DNA of 64,000 nt from contig CAMNXF010000005.1 in the NCBI GenBank assembly GCA_946567425.1, forward strand, positions 62,001 through 126,000, written 5' to 3'. Origin of the DNA: an uncultured Clostridia bacterium. GTDB taxonomy: Bacteria > Bacillota > Clostridia > Oscillospirales > Ruminococcaceae. The notes beneath the pieces are model-generated. The model was not told the origin of the DNA. It saw only the letters and a program-made list of their open reading frames with translations, and ran no database searches. The position numbers and the translations under genes are program-made. Below are positions 21,961 through 32,280 of the stretch, piece by piece. The stretch's first letter is position 1. Each line of letters opens with the position of its first letter.

Positions 21961-23004
21961 ATGAACAAAAAATATTACGATACAGCACCGCAGTCCATAA
22001 AAGATTTCATTTACTATGAGCAGATCGTCAAGGGGCGTTCCGAACTCACGGTAAAAAATTATTACAACGATCTGCGTACATTTTTCAGATTTTATAAAAT
22101 GAGAAACGGACGCGCCACCTCAGTGCCCGAGGATTTCGGAACGATTGACATTTCCGATATTTCGGACGATGACATTAAATCGGTTGATTTGCAGCTAGCA
22201 CAGGAATTTCTCGTGTATATGAAAACCGAGAAAAACAACGAGCAGAAAGCGCGTTACCGAAAAGGAGTTTCACTGCGGCAGTTCTACAAGTTCCTTACAA
22301 ACAACAAGGGTATGTTCGAGGTGAGCCCCATGGCCAATCTGGAATTGCCCACGCCAAAACCCGCGCTGCCGAAGCATCTGACATTTGAACAGGCGCTTGA
22401 AATGCTTACGCACATTGACACGCCCGACCGTAAGCGGGATTATTGTATCGTTGTGTTCTTCCTTAACTGCGGAATGCGTTTAAGCGAGCTTGTGGGCATT
22501 AACATAAAAGATATACGCAGTACTCATGATGCCGACGGAAATGAAATTTACACGTTAAAGGTGCTTGGAAAAGGCAGCAAAGAACGTATCATCTATCTCA
22601 ACAGCGCGTGCGTAAACGCGTATATGGATTATGCTGCGCCTGACGAGACCGATCCCGATATAAGAAAGTCCTCCGGTATGCGCGACAGCACGGTCAAGAC
22701 CGACGCGCTTTTCCTCAGCAGACGCGGAACACGGATATCAAACCGCCGCGTTCAGCAGATCGTCGAGGAATGCTTCAGGAGCTGCGGACTTGCGAATATG
22801 GGCTTTTCGGTTCACAAACTCCGGCACACCGCCGCGACTTTAATGTATCAGAACGGTGTCGACGTTCGGGTTCTGAAAGACGTGCTCGGTCACGAAAATC
22901 TGAACACTACCCAGATATACACTCACGTTTCAGATTCACAGCTTGAAAAAGCGATGAATAAAAACCCGCTCTCAAATGTGAGATTCGAGAATAACAAAAA
23001 CTAA
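21961..23004 (+). CDS. XerC/XerD-like tyrosine recombinase
   Basis: 347 residues. N-terminal SAM-like core-binding domain (YYNDLRTFFRFYKMRNG) and C-terminal catalytic domain with Arg in NCGMRLSEL, KLRHTAATLMYQNG (H-x-x-R), LGHENLNTTQIYTH and the nucleophile Tyr of IYTH. Length and sequence fit host Xer proteins of this bacterial group, which resolve chromosome dimers at dif. Standing next to an inovirus is notable since many inoviruses use host Xer, but no dif-like site was found with confidence; it could also be an element integrase. Confidence 0.85.
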   Translation: MNKKYYDTAPQSIKDFIYYEQIVKGRSELTVKNYYNDLRTFFRFYKMRNGRATSVPEDFGTIDISDISDDDIKSVDLQLAQEFLVYMKTEKNNEQKARYRKGVSLRQFYKFLTNNKGMFEVSPMANLELPTPKPALPKHLTFEQALEMLTHIDTPDRKRDYCIVVFFLNCGMRLSELVGINIKDIRSTHDADGNEIYTLKVLGKGSKERIIYLNSACVNAYMDYAAPDETDPDIRKSSGMRDSTVKTDALFLSRRGTRISNRRVQQIVEECFRSCGLANMGFSVHKLRHTAATLMYQNGVDVRVLKDVLGHENLNTTQIYTHVSDSQLEKAMNKNPLSNVRFENNKN

Positions 23005-23504
23005 CTTCATATTCTTTTTCTGTAAATTTTGTACAAACAACGCTAAAGGTTCCACCGCAAATTATACAATATGATGAAAAATGTGCAAACTTTATTTACA
23101 TTTATTTTGCTGATTAAGAGTACTGTATGTTATGAACAAAATTAGACACAAAGCGTTATCTTTGTGAATTTTTCAGAAAAAGGAAATGAGTGTAAAAATG
23201 TTCAACACGATAAGCTCTAACCGGATACCCAATGGAGTTGCTCTCCCTGCGGCGGGAACGCCGAGGCGCTGTACACACAAACAACGGAACTTCAGGTACT
23301 CACAAGAAAATTTGTGTTTAATAAGATTTGGTCAATAGGTCCACTATCGGGTCAAGAAATTGCCCCGATACTTTTTAATATAAAACTGTAAATAAAATAC
23401 ATTTCTTACATATTTTACATCCAATATTTATGAAATTTATACATTTGTGCAATTTAAAAGTTCAAAAAGTTCAAAAAATTATGGATATTTATCAATAAAA
23501 TGAC
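23005..23504. other. Intergenic region with a possible 46-residue ORF and a terminator
   Basis: A possible ORF at 23198-23338 (MFNTISSNRIPNGVALPAAG onward) follows AAGGAAATGAGTGTAAAA, nearly the same leader as the chemoreceptor gene downstream. It contains a hairpin CGGCG-GGAA-CGCCG (about 23250-23263). A terminator, TATCGGG/CCCGATA with ACTTTTT, lies at about 23345-23375. This could be a small RNA or peptide transcript, or a truncated duplicate of the receptor start. Confidence 0.35.
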
Positions 23505-23533
23505 TTGACGAGAAAATTATTTTGTGATATAAT
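23505..23533 (+). promoter_or_regulatory. Promoter of the chemoreceptor gene
   Basis: TTGACG, exactly 17 bases, TATAAT, 73 bases before the start codon. Confidence 0.75.
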
Positions 23534-23605
23534 CTTAATATGCACCAAGTGAATATTGTTTAGGGTGTAAATATCAATGGGTAAAAGGAAATGAGGTTTA
23601 GCAGT

Positions 23606-25603
23606 ATGTTTAAATCGCTTAAGGCTAAGATTCTTTCGAGAATGTTAGCACTGGTTGTTGCAGGAATTGCTGTGATTGGTGTTGTAAGCAGTGTATTGAG
23701 TTACACAAGTACCTACAATACGATGAAAGAAATGCTTGGTGAGCTTGCCGTTCAGTCCGGAGTTCGCATTTCAAACCGTTTGGATAAAAGCACGGCAATC
23801 GTCAGAGAGCTGGGTATGAATACTATATTAAGTAGTCCGGAAAGTACAGATGAACAGAAGTTTGAATTTCTGCGCAGAAGAGCTGAAACTTATTCGCTTG
23901 TCGATTATGGTTATATTACTGCCGACGGTGTAAATCACAGTGAAATCCATGGAGACGGCTCAAGTTTTTCGGGTGCTGCCATGTTCACTGTGGCTATGAG
24001 TGGCGAGGTTTATATTCAAGAACCTGCCGCTGTTGATGATACGTGGATGATTTATTTCGCGGGTCCAATAAAAGAGGGCGGTTTCAATACCGGTAACGTC
24101 ATCGGTGTTGTTTATGTCGGACTTGACGCATCGTTCCTTTCCGATATCTCAAACGCAATCAAAGTTGGCGAGAGCGAAGATGCAAGCGTATATATGCTTG
24201 ACAGCAAGGGTACATATATTGGAAGCAAAAACTATGAGCGTGTAACATCGCAGCTCAACAACATTACGGAAAATGGCGATACAACTCATACGAGTGGTCG
24301 TAAGGACTTTGAGTCAAAGGGACTTGCACTGACCGACCCTTCGAAATACGTTTTTGAAAGTTTCACCAACGACAAAATTGCAAGATTTGGTGCGGCGGCT
24401 ATGATCCCCAATACCGATGGTTGGATCGTGGGCATGACCACCCCGCAGCAGGAATGGCTCCAAGATTGCTATAATTCTATTATAATCACGGTTATAGTTG
24501 CGATTGTTATGGTAATTCTCGGTGTTATTTTAAGTATCTTTACCGCAAACAATATTGTCAACCCGATTTTGAAGACCGTTGCTGTTATGGACGCAGTATC
24601 CGAGGGTAATCTCAGCGTTTCCATTGACCATGTTTCTCATGATGAAACAGGTCACCTTGCAAACACAATAAACGGAACCATCAACGCGTTGAGTAGTTAT
24701 GTAAACGAAATTTCCAGAATATGTCAAGAGGTCTCCAACGGTAACTTTGATGTTCATAAGCAGATAGACTTTAAGGGCGACTTTTCTCAAATTGTCGAGG
24801 CTCTGGACGTGACTACCGAACAGCTCAGCGAAACCATGGAGCAGATCGATATCGCGGCTTCTCAGGTAAATCAGGGCGCTACTCAGATAGCGGACGGCGC
24901 GACTTCCCTTGCGTCAGGTACTACCGAGCAGGCATCGTCCATTCAGGAGTTGGCAAGTATTATCGCGACCTTGAACGATAAGGTTGCCTCAAACGCGGCA
25001 AACGCAGCGGATGCAAGTCACAAGGCTGATGTCGCGGGCGAGAAGATTGAGCTTTCCAACCAGCACATGCAGGACATGATCAAGGCAATGAACAATATCT
25101 CCGAAAAGTCCAACGAAATCAGCAACATCATCAAGACTATCGAAGACATTTCGTTCCAGACAAATATACTCGCGCTCAACGCGGCTATCGAAGCAGCGAG
25201 AGCGGGCGCGTCGGGCAAGGGCTTCGCAGTCGTAGCCGACGAGGTACGCAACCTTGCTTCCAAGAGCGCAGAGGCGGCACAGAGCACCACGGAGCTTATC
25301 CAACAGTCTATCCAGGCAGTTGAGAGCGGTTCTAACATTGCGAACGATACCGCGGACGCACTTAGCGCTTCCGTTGAGGTAACACGTCAGACAGTAGCGC
25401 TTATTGAAGAGATCTCCACTGCTTCCAAGGAGCAAGCTTCGATGATCGAACAGGTAAACGTTGGCGTAGATCAGATTTCCTCTGTTGTACAAACAAACGC
25501 TGCTACTGCAGAGCAGTCTGCGGCATCGAGCGAGGAGTTGAATGGTCAGGCTGCTGAACTTCAGAACCTTACCAACAAGTTTGTTCTTAAGCAGAGAAAG
25601 TAA
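23606..25603 (+). CDS. Methyl-accepting chemotaxis protein with sCache-like sensor
   Basis: 665 residues from the ATG at 23606 (ATGAGG 9 bases upstream). Membrane span 1 at about 10-32, an extracellular Cache-type domain ([18 protein letters not shown] region), span 2 at about 290-312 ([21 protein letters not shown]), HAMP, then the cytoplasmic signalling hairpin with [20 protein letters not shown]-type core (residues near 525). It should signal through CheA/CheW. Ligand unknown. No other chemotaxis gene is adjacent. Confidence 0.93.
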   Translation: MFKSLKAKILSRMLALVVAGIAVIGVVSSVLSYTSTYNTMKEMLGELAVQSGVRISNRLDKSTAIVRELGMNTILSSPESTDEQKFEFLRRRAETYSLVDYGYITADGVNHSEIHGDGSSFSGAAMFTVAMSGEVYIQEPAAVDDTWMIYFAGPIKEGGFNTGNVIGVVYVGLDASFLSDISNAIKVGESEDASVYMLDSKGTYIGSKNYERVTSQLNNITENGDTTHTSGRKDFESKGLALTDPSKYVFESFTNDKIARFGAAAMIPNTDGWIVGMTTPQQEWLQDCYNSIIITVIVAIVMVILGVILSIFTANNIVNPILKTVAVMDAVSEGNLSVSIDHVSHDETGHLANTINGTINALSSYVNEISRICQEVSNGNFDVHKQIDFKGDFSQIVEALDVTTEQLSETMEQIDIAASQVNQGATQIADGATSLASGTTEQASSIQELASIIATLNDKVASNAANAADASHKADVAGEKIELSNQHMQDMIKAMNNISEKSNEISNIIKTIEDISFQTNILALNAAIEAARAGASGKGFAVVADEVRNLASKSAEAAQSTTELIQQSIQAVESGSNIANDTADALSASVEVTRQTVALIEEISTASKEQASMIEQVNVGVDQISSVVQTNAATAEQSAASSEELNGQAAELQNLTNKFVLKQRK

Positions 25604-25626
25604 TTTCAAAGTTTCCTTGATGACCG

Positions 25627-25655
25627 GGTCAGCGATGATCCGGTCATTTTTATAA
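25627..25655 (+). terminator. Terminator after the chemoreceptor
   Basis: TGACCGG and CCGGTCA around a short loop, followed by TTTTTA. Confidence 0.85.
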
Positions 25656-25735
25656 AAAAACACCTTTTCCACTTGAATTTTATATGGCTTTGTGGTAAAA
25701 TATAGTAGGCAATTAAATTGAATGCGGAGGGCAAA

Positions 25736-26785
25736 ATGGAAAAAGTTACCGTAAACACAGGCACGAAATACGACATTCTGATTGACAAAGGTATTCTCGA
25801 CAAATCGGGAGAGCTGATATCACATGTAATAAAAAAAGGCAAGGCGTTGGTCGTTACCGATGACAATGTGGACGGATTTTACGGGGAGAGAATGATGAAG
25901 TCGCTGTCCGACGCGGGTATCGAAGCAAAGAAATTCGTGTTCCCGCACGGCGAAGCCTCCAAGAACCACTCTACCTTGCTGAATATCTACGAGTTTATGG
26001 CAGAAAACGGCTACACACGTTCGGACTTTATTGTTGCGCTAGGCGGCGGCGTTGTCGGTGATACGGCGGGCTACGCTGCGGCGACTTATATGCGCGGCAT
26101 TGATTTCGTTCAAGTGCCGACAACAGCACTCTCGCAGGCGGACAGCTCAGTCGGCGGCAAGACAGCGGTCAACATCAACAGTGGCAAGAACCTTGTCGGC
26201 GCGTTTCATCAGCCACGTTTGGTAATTTGCGACACTGACACGCTAAATACGCTCACACCAGAGTTCTTCTCGGACGGACTGGCGGAGGTCGTCAAGCACG
26301 GTATGATAAAGTCTTGTGAGCTGTTTGACATTCTCACGAACAAGGATATCAAGGAAAATATCGTTGACATCATGAAGCGCAACGTTACGATAAAGGGGCA
26401 GGTCGTAGAGAACGACGAGCGCGAAAAGGGTGAGCGTATGCTGCTGAATTTTGGTCACACTTTGGCTCACGCACTGGAAAAATATTACAACTTCACGGGA
26501 TTAACTCACGGCTGCGCGATTGCTGTTGGAATGAGCACGTTCACTCACATTGCGGAAAGATGCGGAATGTGCAAGACAGGCGTAGCCGACAAGCTGGACG
26601 CGCTGCTCGAAAAATGCGGACTTCCGCTCACCGACCCCGCCCCGCTTCACGAACTGTACACGCTCTCGCTCCGCGACAAAAAGCACCTAGCGAACGGTAT
26701 GAATATCATCATTTGCTCCGATATTGGACAAAGCGGGGTTGTCAAGATGTCAATCGACGAATACGCGCAGTTCCTTAAAAGTTAG
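25736..26785 (+). CDS. aroB: 3-dehydroquinate synthase
   Basis: 349 residues from the ATG at 25736 (GCGGAGGGCAAA upstream; an earlier ATG at 25718 lies before that site). NAD-binding GGGVVGDTAGYAAATYMRG, substrate and metal motifs VPTTALSQADSSVGGKTAVN, DGLAEVVKHGMI and LNFGHTLAHALE. Second step of the shikimate pathway, converting DAHP to 3-dehydroquinate in the cytoplasm. First gene of an aro operon with aroA 8 bases downstream. Confidence 0.96.
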   Translation: MEKVTVNTGTKYDILIDKGILDKSGELISHVIKKGKALVVTDDNVDGFYGERMMKSLSDAGIEAKKFVFPHGEASKNHSTLLNIYEFMAENGYTRSDFIVALGGGVVGDTAGYAAATYMRGIDFVQVPTTALSQADSSVGGKTAVNINSGKNLVGAFHQPRLVICDTDTLNTLTPEFFSDGLAEVVKHGMIKSCELFDILTNKDIKENIVDIMKRNVTIKGQVVENDEREKGERMLLNFGHTLAHALEKYYNFTGLTHGCAIAVGMSTFTHIAERCGMCKTGVADKLDALLEKCGLPLTDPAPLHELYTLSLRDKKHLANGMNIIICSDIGQSGVVKMSIDEYAQFLKS

Positions 26786-26793
26786 GAGTACTT

Positions 26794-28023
26794 ATGGATA
26801 TAAAAATCACACCGAAAAAGCTTCATGGTGCAGTCACCGTGCCGCCGTCCAAGAGTGTTGCGCACCGAATGATAATTGCGGCGGCGCTTGCTGACGGCGT
26901 TTCGGAAATATCAAACCTCTACCCTTCCGTTGATATTCTCGCGACTATGGACTGTATGAGAGCGCTCGGCGCAAGTATCGAATTTGACGGCGATAAGGCG
27001 GTAATTGAAGGGGTCAAAAAGCTCCCCGATAAAGCTGTTCTGAATTGCCGCGAATCCGGCTCGACTATGCGGTTCCTCATTCCGATTGCGTGTGCGCTCG
27101 GCGTAAACACGGAATTTCTTGGCAGAGCAAAACTGCCGCAGCGCCCGATAACACCGTTCACCGACGAGTTCCCAAAGCATGGTATCACGTTCGATTTCAG
27201 CAAAGCGGAAAGCGGCTTCACACTCCCCTGCTCCGTCTCGGGCAGGCTCACGGCAGGTCGTTTCGAGATCGACGGCGAGCTGTCGTCGCAGTTCATTACG
27301 GGGCTGATGCTAGCGCTGCCGCTGCTTGACGGCGACAGCGAAATAGTACTCACCTCGCGCCTCAACTCAAAGCCGTATATCGACATCACTCTCGGCGTTC
27401 TGCGCGACTTCGGCTGTTCAATTTCCGAGACCTCAACGGGCTATTTCATTAAAGGAAACAGTCGTTTCAGACCATTTTCGGGCGGTGTCGAGGGAGATTA
27501 CTCACAGGCGGCTTTTTTCCGCGTGGCAAATTCACTCGGGTCAGAACTGGAGATACTCGGTTTGGACGAGAACTCGCTACAAGGCGACAGGAGAATAATG
27601 GAAATATGTGATGCTTTCGACAGGAGCGGCGCGGCGTTTGAAATAGACGGCGCGGATATTCCCGATCTGGTGCCGATTTTGACTGTGTTGGCGTGCTTTG
27701 CAAAGGGAACGAGCAGGATAGCAAACGTTGCGCGTCTGCGGTTCAAGGAGTGTGACAGGCTGAACGTTACTGCGGAATGCCTGAACGCCATAGGCGGCAA
27801 AGTGACCGTTCGCGAGGACAGTCTCGAGATCGAGGGCATAAGCGAGCTACACGGCGGCATGATCGACGGACATGACGACCATCGCATACCTATGTCAATG
27901 GCGGTCGCGGCAACACGCTGCACTTCCCCGCTCGTAATTCGCGGCGCGGAATGTGTGAAGAAGTCGTTCCCGAATTACTTTGAGGTGTACAAGCAGCTCG
28001 GCGGGGAGGTCGATGTATTATGA
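26794..28023 (+). CDS. aroA: 3-phosphoshikimate 1-carboxyvinyltransferase (EPSP synthase)
   Basis: 409 residues. PPSKSVAHRMIIAAALADG near the start, CRESGSTMRFLIPIA, SSQFITGLMLALPLL, and HDDHRIPMSMAVAA near residue 365 are the conserved substrate-binding segments. It adds phosphoenolpyruvate to shikimate 3-phosphate. Its stop overlaps the start of the acetyltransferase gene (TTATGAG). Length is slightly short of the usual 420-430 but no segment is missing. Confidence 0.96.
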   Translation: MDIKITPKKLHGAVTVPPSKSVAHRMIIAAALADGVSEISNLYPSVDILATMDCMRALGASIEFDGDKAVIEGVKKLPDKAVLNCRESGSTMRFLIPIACALGVNTEFLGRAKLPQRPITPFTDEFPKHGITFDFSKAESGFTLPCSVSGRLTAGRFEIDGELSSQFITGLMLALPLLDGDSEIVLTSRLNSKPYIDITLGVLRDFGCSISETSTGYFIKGNSRFRPFSGGVEGDYSQAAFFRVANSLGSELEILGLDENSLQGDRRIMEICDAFDRSGAAFEIDGADIPDLVPILTVLACFAKGTSRIANVARLRFKECDRLNVTAECLNAIGGKVTVREDSLEIEGISELHGGMIDGHDDHRIPMSMAVAATRCTSPLVIRGAECVKKSFPNYFEVYKQLGGEVDVL

Positions 28024-28454
28024 GCGAAACGGGGTATCACTTATTTCGTCTCCAAGACGCAGATGGGCTGTACGAGCTTATCCGCAATGAACTTGGTTAC
28101 ACGGAAGTAACTCTTGACGAAGTGCGTTCATCGTTGGAAAAAATGCTTTCGTCCGACAACTATTACAATCTCATAGTCGGAACGGACAGCAAGGTGTACG
28201 GTTATATTTCGACAATCCGCGAGGTTTCGCTTGAAGCGGGAGAATATTACCGTGTGATCGGGCTTGCTGTAAAACAAGAGTACCAAGGCAAGGGTTTTGG
28301 AACCGCGCTTCTCACTCTTGCCGAAGCAAACGCCAAGGTAAACGGAGCAAAGCTGATAACGCTCAGCAGTTCGTTTAAACGCACGGAGGCTCACCAATTC
28401 TACGAAAAATTGGGTTACGAAAAAACTTCCTATGCTTTCAAAAAACATTTATGA
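28020..28454 (+). CDS. GNAT-family N-acetyltransferase
   Basis: 144 residues. Acetyl-CoA loop VIGLAVKQEYQGKGFGTALL near residue 80 and the terminal FYEKLGYEKTSYAFKK are standard GNAT motifs. Translationally coupled to aroA, so co-transcribed; the substrate is unknown and a link to aromatic synthesis is not implied. Confidence 0.9.
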   Translation: MSETGYHLFRLQDADGLYELIRNELGYTEVTLDEVRSSLEKMLSSDNYYNLIVGTDSKVYGYISTIREVSLEAGEYYRVIGLAVKQEYQGKGFGTALLTLAEANAKVNGAKLITLSSSFKRTEAHQFYEKLGYEKTSYAFKKHL

Positions 28455-28465
28455 GGTGGTAAATT

Positions 28466-28921
28466 ATGGCAATCGACAGAGCGGACTGGCACTGGGATAG
28501 CGCAGAAAAAGCATTTCGTGAGCGCACGGGCAAGCAAGGTGAGCTTACTATGGAGCAGCAGGACGAAATCTGGCATTATGCTGCCGATCACATAGGATTG
28601 TTTCTGCGATGGATAATCGATAACGGTTACGAGGGCACTGACGAGGAGATAGTAGATCAAGAGGAATGCGACCGCGTCCGCCGAGGAGAACTTTCGGGCG
28701 TTGATTATCTGATGAACAGCTGTGACGGAAAGCTTTGTGAAGGTGATCTCTGCGAGGAGATGATCCCGTTTGTCAATGGCTATTACGAGCAATATTTAAA
28801 GGATTACACCAACGTTGCCGCGGAAGGCAAATTTTACAGTCTGATCTCGGGTGATAAAGAATACAACAAAATACGCCCGATTATTGACAAAGCGTATGAA
28901 AATTTCACAAATAAAAAATAG
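28466..28921 (+). CDS. DUF7832-like cytoplasmic protein
   Basis: 151 residues. Begins IDRADWHWDSAEKAF and has HIGLFLRWIIDNGYEGTD, the DRADWHY...HIGMFLAW pattern of DUF7832 proteins, often immunity or housekeeping proteins of unknown function. GAGGTGGTAAATT precedes the ATG. Acidic, no membrane segment. Inside the aro operon. Confidence 0.65.
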   Translation: MAIDRADWHWDSAEKAFRERTGKQGELTMEQQDEIWHYAADHIGLFLRWIIDNGYEGTDEEIVDQEECDRVRRGELSGVDYLMNSCDGKLCEGDLCEEMIPFVNGYYEQYLKDYTNVAAEGKFYSLISGDKEYNKIRPIIDKAYENFTNKK

Positions 28922-28930
28922 GAGAAAAAT

Positions 28931-30025
28931 ATGTCGTCATGTTTTAACGGCGGGATCACGGTCTCGCTTTTTGGGGAAAGCCACGGCAAGGGGATAGGCG
29001 TGGTTCTGGATAATCTGCCGTCGGGTGAAATTATTGATTTGGAGAGGATTGGAGCGTTTATGGCGCGCCGCGCTCCTAAAAAGGACGGCACATCAACAAC
29101 GCGCAGCGAAAAGGATATTCCCGAGATACTTTCGGGATTGTATGAGGGAAAGACTACAGGCACTCCGCTTGCGGCGGTGATAATGAACACTGATCAGCAC
29201 TCGGGCGACTATGGGAATATTTCCCATATAGCGCGCCCGGCTCACGCTGATTACACGGGGTTTCTGCGCTATGACGACGCGAACGACCCGCGCGGCGGCG
29301 GTCACTTTTCCGGGAGGATAACCGCGCCGCTTTGCTTTGCCGGAGCGGTCTGTGGTCAAATCCTTGAGCACCAAGGAATAACCACGGGAGCGCATATTCT
29401 GTCGATAAAGGGCATTTCGGACGAGCATTTTGACCCCGTAAACGTCACGGCAGAACAGCTTGAGCTTGTCAAAAGCCGCCCCTTCCCTACCCTGTCCGAA
29501 TTTACCGAGACAGAAATGCGTGAGGTAATTAACGCGGCACGAATGGATTTGAACAGCGTCGGCGGCATTGTGGAATGCGCGGCTGTTGGATTTCCCGCGG
29601 GGATAGGTTCGCCCATGCTGGACGGACTGGAGAATATCATTTCGCGGATTGTGTTCGCAATACCCGCTGTTAAGGGCATTGAGTTCGGGAACGGCTTCGG
29701 GTGCGCAGATATGTTTGGCAGCGAAAATAACGACGAGTTCACAATAAAGGACGGCAAAGTCATCACAAAAACCAACAATCACGGCGGTATCCTCGGCGGG
29801 ATAAGTTCGGGTATGCCGATTATTTTCCGCGCCGCGTTCAAGCCCACGCCGTCGATCTTACGGCCGCAGAACAGCGTCGATTTCAAGTCCATGACCGAAC
29901 AGGAGCTTATAATAAAGGGCAGACACGACCCGTGCGTTGTACCGAGAGCCGTGCCATGTGTTGAAGCAGCGTTGAATATCGCGCTGGTCTCTGCTTTGCT
30001 CGAAGACCCGCGTATAAGAAGGTGA
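28931..30025 (+). CDS. aroC: Chorismate synthase
   Basis: 364 residues. LFGESHGKGIGVVLDNLPSG at the N-terminus, RPAHADYTGFLRY, GGGHFSGRITAPL, and NNHGGILGGISSGMPI: the FMN- and EPSP-binding motifs of chorismate synthase. Completes the shikimate pathway with aroB and aroA. AGGAGAAAAAT precedes the ATG. Followed 4 bases on by the next gene. Confidence 0.96.
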   Translation: MSSCFNGGITVSLFGESHGKGIGVVLDNLPSGEIIDLERIGAFMARRAPKKDGTSTTRSEKDIPEILSGLYEGKTTGTPLAAVIMNTDQHSGDYGNISHIARPAHADYTGFLRYDDANDPRGGGHFSGRITAPLCFAGAVCGQILEHQGITTGAHILSIKGISDEHFDPVNVTAEQLELVKSRPFPTLSEFTETEMREVINAARMDLNSVGGIVECAAVGFPAGIGSPMLDGLENIISRIVFAIPAVKGIEFGNGFGCADMFGSENNDEFTIKDGKVITKTNNHGGILGGISSGMPIIFRAAFKPTPSILRPQNSVDFKSMTEQELIIKGRHDPCVVPRAVPCVEAALNIALVSALLEDPRIRR

Positions 30026-30029
30026 TTTT

Positions 30030-30575
30030 GTGGAAACTCCAAGAATTCGCATTGAAGAGGTTGACGACATTTGTGTGCTGATATGCTATCTGATATACTC
30101 GCTGGGCTGTCCGTTGTCTAAGGAACAGCTTATCGAAATAACTTCCCTCGAGGACGCGGTGAATTATTTCAGCCTTACACAAGCGCTTGAAAAGGTAAGC
30201 GGTCATCTATGTGAGGAGAACGACGTTGATGGCGACATATTCTACAACAACACGCCAAACGGTATCAAGGCAGCTCGCGATCTTGGCGCTACCTTGCCGC
30301 TTTCGGTACGCGACAAAATGTTCAGTGAAGCGGTGCGCATCTACACCCGCGACGCAATGAAGAAAAAAGGCTCGTTTCTTTCGGTACGCTACATAAAGAA
30401 TGCCGACAAGACTTGCACTGTCGGCATTACGGTAATGGACGAGTCCACTTCAAGACAAAAATACTACACAGAGGTCACGGTTGAAAATGACGAACGCGCG
30501 GATAAGATTAAGCAAAAGGTAAAGTCCGACCCCGCCGCGTTCGCAAAATATCTTGACAGCTTTTTCGGAGGATAG
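30030..30575 (+). CDS. DUF4364-family protein
   Basis: 181 residues. An N-terminal winged-helix-like part (VCVLICYLIYSLGCPLSKEQLIEI; LTQALEKVSGHL) and a beta-rich C-terminal half, matching DUF4364 proteins of Clostridia. Probably DNA-binding; function unknown. Starts at GTG/TTG-rich region with GAAGGTGATTTT upstream of ATG-type start as called. Confidence 0.75.
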   Translation: METPRIRIEEVDDICVLICYLIYSLGCPLSKEQLIEITSLEDAVNYFSLTQALEKVSGHLCEENDVDGDIFYNNTPNGIKAARDLGATLPLSVRDKMFSEAVRIYTRDAMKKKGSFLSVRYIKNADKTCTVGITVMDESTSRQKYYTEVTVENDERADKIKQKVKSDPAAFAKYLDSFFGG

Positions 30576-30576
30576 C

Positions 30577-30909
30577 TTGTACACCTTAAAAAAGACACAA
30601 GATCAGCAGTCGCTGGAAATTCGCTTTGATTATTTTGAATCAATCAATCCTTTAGGACCATTCGGCGATATTATTGTTGAATATTACAAAATATCCGGTG
30701 TTGAGCCGCAGGAAGTGGATTTTCTGTTCAACTACAAGTTTCTTGAGGACGGACATAAAATTCAGTTTTACTGGAACAACGGATTTACAATTTATGTTAT
30801 TTTTTTCGGCAAAACGCAATATCAACTTGTTTACGAAAGACTCTCCCGAATATGCTTCGAGCTGAACAGAAAACTCGCGGAAAGAAAATACTCATCAAAA
30901 TACAAATAG
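30577..30909 (+). CDS. Conserved-looking hypothetical protein
   Basis: 110 residues from the TTG at 30577, chosen because CGGAGG lies 5 bases upstream (inside the previous gene's end). Aromatic-rich, beta-like (IQFYWNNGFTIYVIFFGKTQ). No family recognised. Last gene of the aro operon. Confidence 0.6.
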   Translation: MYTLKKTQDQQSLEIRFDYFESINPLGPFGDIIVEYYKISGVEPQEVDFLFNYKFLEDGHKIQFYWNNGFTIYVIFFGKTQYQLVYERLSRICFELNRKLAERKYSSKYK

Positions 30910-30940
30910 TCTGTTCGTTAAATTCCCGAACAGACTATTT
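30908..30940. terminator. Terminator after the aro operon
   Basis: AGTCTGTTCG and CGAACAGACT around TTAAATTCC, followed by ATTTGTT. Confidence 0.75.
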
Positions 30941-30984
30941 GTTGTAAGTTAATTTATTTATAAAACTTTTCGCTTTCACCGCGC

Positions 30985-32280
30985 CTATGCGTTTACTTTG
31001 CGGCTCACACAATTATCCTCAATTTCCACACTAATATCCAACAGCCTTAAATTCTCAAAAAACAGTTTCTCCAGCTCGGATTCCCTGATGTTTCTGATGA
31101 TATTGATATACAGGTGGTCGCGGTAGGAGATGATACCGCAGTTGTTGTGGGATCTGGACTGCACTCCAAGTGTGAAATCGAACCGCTCCACAAATTTATC
31201 CATTTGTTCGGGCAGCTTTACCCTGCCGAGGTTTGACATTGAGATACAGGATTTCTTCTCGCCAATCATCGAATACGCCGCTTTCATGCCGATATTCTTC
31301 ATAAACAGCGGCAGTACTCTGAGAAACATATTCTGCTCCGCTTTGACGTTGGCGGTGACTTTTGCTTTCATCTGTTTTTCTGTAAGCTGAATTTTCATCT
31401 GGTGGTGAATTATCTGAATTATTTCCTCAAGCGTGTAATCGCCCATGCTTGCGTTTATCCCAGGGGTAATGTAAAGCACGAAATTGCGGAATGACGAGCT
31501 CTTGAAATACTTGCGAAGATTTACGGGAACGAGCACTTTAACGGGTTTCTGCTTGGACTTTTTGGGTATCTCCCTGTTTTGTATCTCCATTATCGAATAT
31601 ATCATCACGGAAACCAGAAGCGTAGTCAGGCTCACACTGTGCAACTTTGAAGCCGCGAGCGCGTCGTTTAAATTCACGATACCAGTAATGATGTTGTGAA
31701 ATCCGTCCGGCTCTCTCGTGCCGGAAATATGATACGCGGTCTCCTCTTTTCTCGAACCAGACACCGTTCCGTGATATTTGAGAAAGCTGTCCTCCGATTC
31801 TTTTTTATCGGGCTTCCCTGCCCTGTCGAGAACGCCGTCGATAAACGGTACCTCGACGTGCTCCTTTTGAAGAAGATACTCGGCGGTCAATGTCTTAAGG
31901 AAGATAAGTCCCCCGTTGCCGTCTGTTATCGAATGGAAAAACTCGACCGCAATACTTTTTCCGTTGTACAAAACCCGAAACGCGCACGTCTTTATTTCGG
32001 ATAATTTCATAATACTGCATGGCGACGGCGAATCCTGACGCACCTTGGGCACAACGCTTATTTCCTCCAGGTAATACCAGAAAAAATTCTTGTCGAGCTT
32101 CATCGCCATTGACGGAAAACGCTTTATTGTCACCGCGAGAGACGATTGCAGAATTATCGGATTGATCTCCTCCGTAAGCGTTACCGACAAGCGGAAAACG
32201 TTGCTCCACTTTCTGTTGCGCACTGCAGGATATATTTTTGCCGCATTATCCAACGGCAATCTGAAACGTTTATTACTCAT
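30985..32280 (-). CDS. Condensation-domain-like acyltransferase
   Basis: 431 residues. HSITDG near residue 117 is the HxxxDG active site of the chloramphenicol-acetyltransferase/condensation superfamily; SNLGRVKLPEQM and FTLGVQSRSHN match alcohol acetyltransferase-like members. It overlaps the end of an esterase/lipase gene transcribed with it, an arrangement suggesting synthesis or turnover of an esterified lipid. Substrate unknown. Confidence 0.75.
   Translation of the reverse strand: MSNKRFRLPLDNAAKIYPAVRNRKWSNVFRLSVTLTEEINPIILQSSLAVTIKRFPSMAMKLDKNFFWYYLEEISVVPKVRQDSPSPCSIMKLSEIKTCAFRVLYNGKSIAVEFFHSITDGNGGLIFLKTLTAEYLLQKEHVEVPFIDGVLDRAGKPDKKESEDSFLKYHGTVSGSRKEETAYHISGTREPDGFHNIITGIVNLNDALAASKLHSVSLTTLLVSVMIYSIMEIQNREIPKKSKQKPVKVLVPVNLRKYFKSSSFRNFVLYITPGINASMGDYTLEEIIQIIHHQMKIQLTEKQMKAKVTANVKAEQNMFLRVLPLFMKNIGMKAAYSMIGEKKSCISMSNLGRVKLPEQMDKFVERFDFTLGVQSRSHNNCGIISYRDHLYINIIRNIRESELEKLFFENLRLLDISVEIEDNCVSRKVNA

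Noticed and set aside
23200-23330. Known riboswitch in front of the chemoreceptor
   Set aside because: No conserved core of the c-di-GMP, THF, ykkC, ZTP or cobalamin classes could be matched; only one solid hairpin is present.
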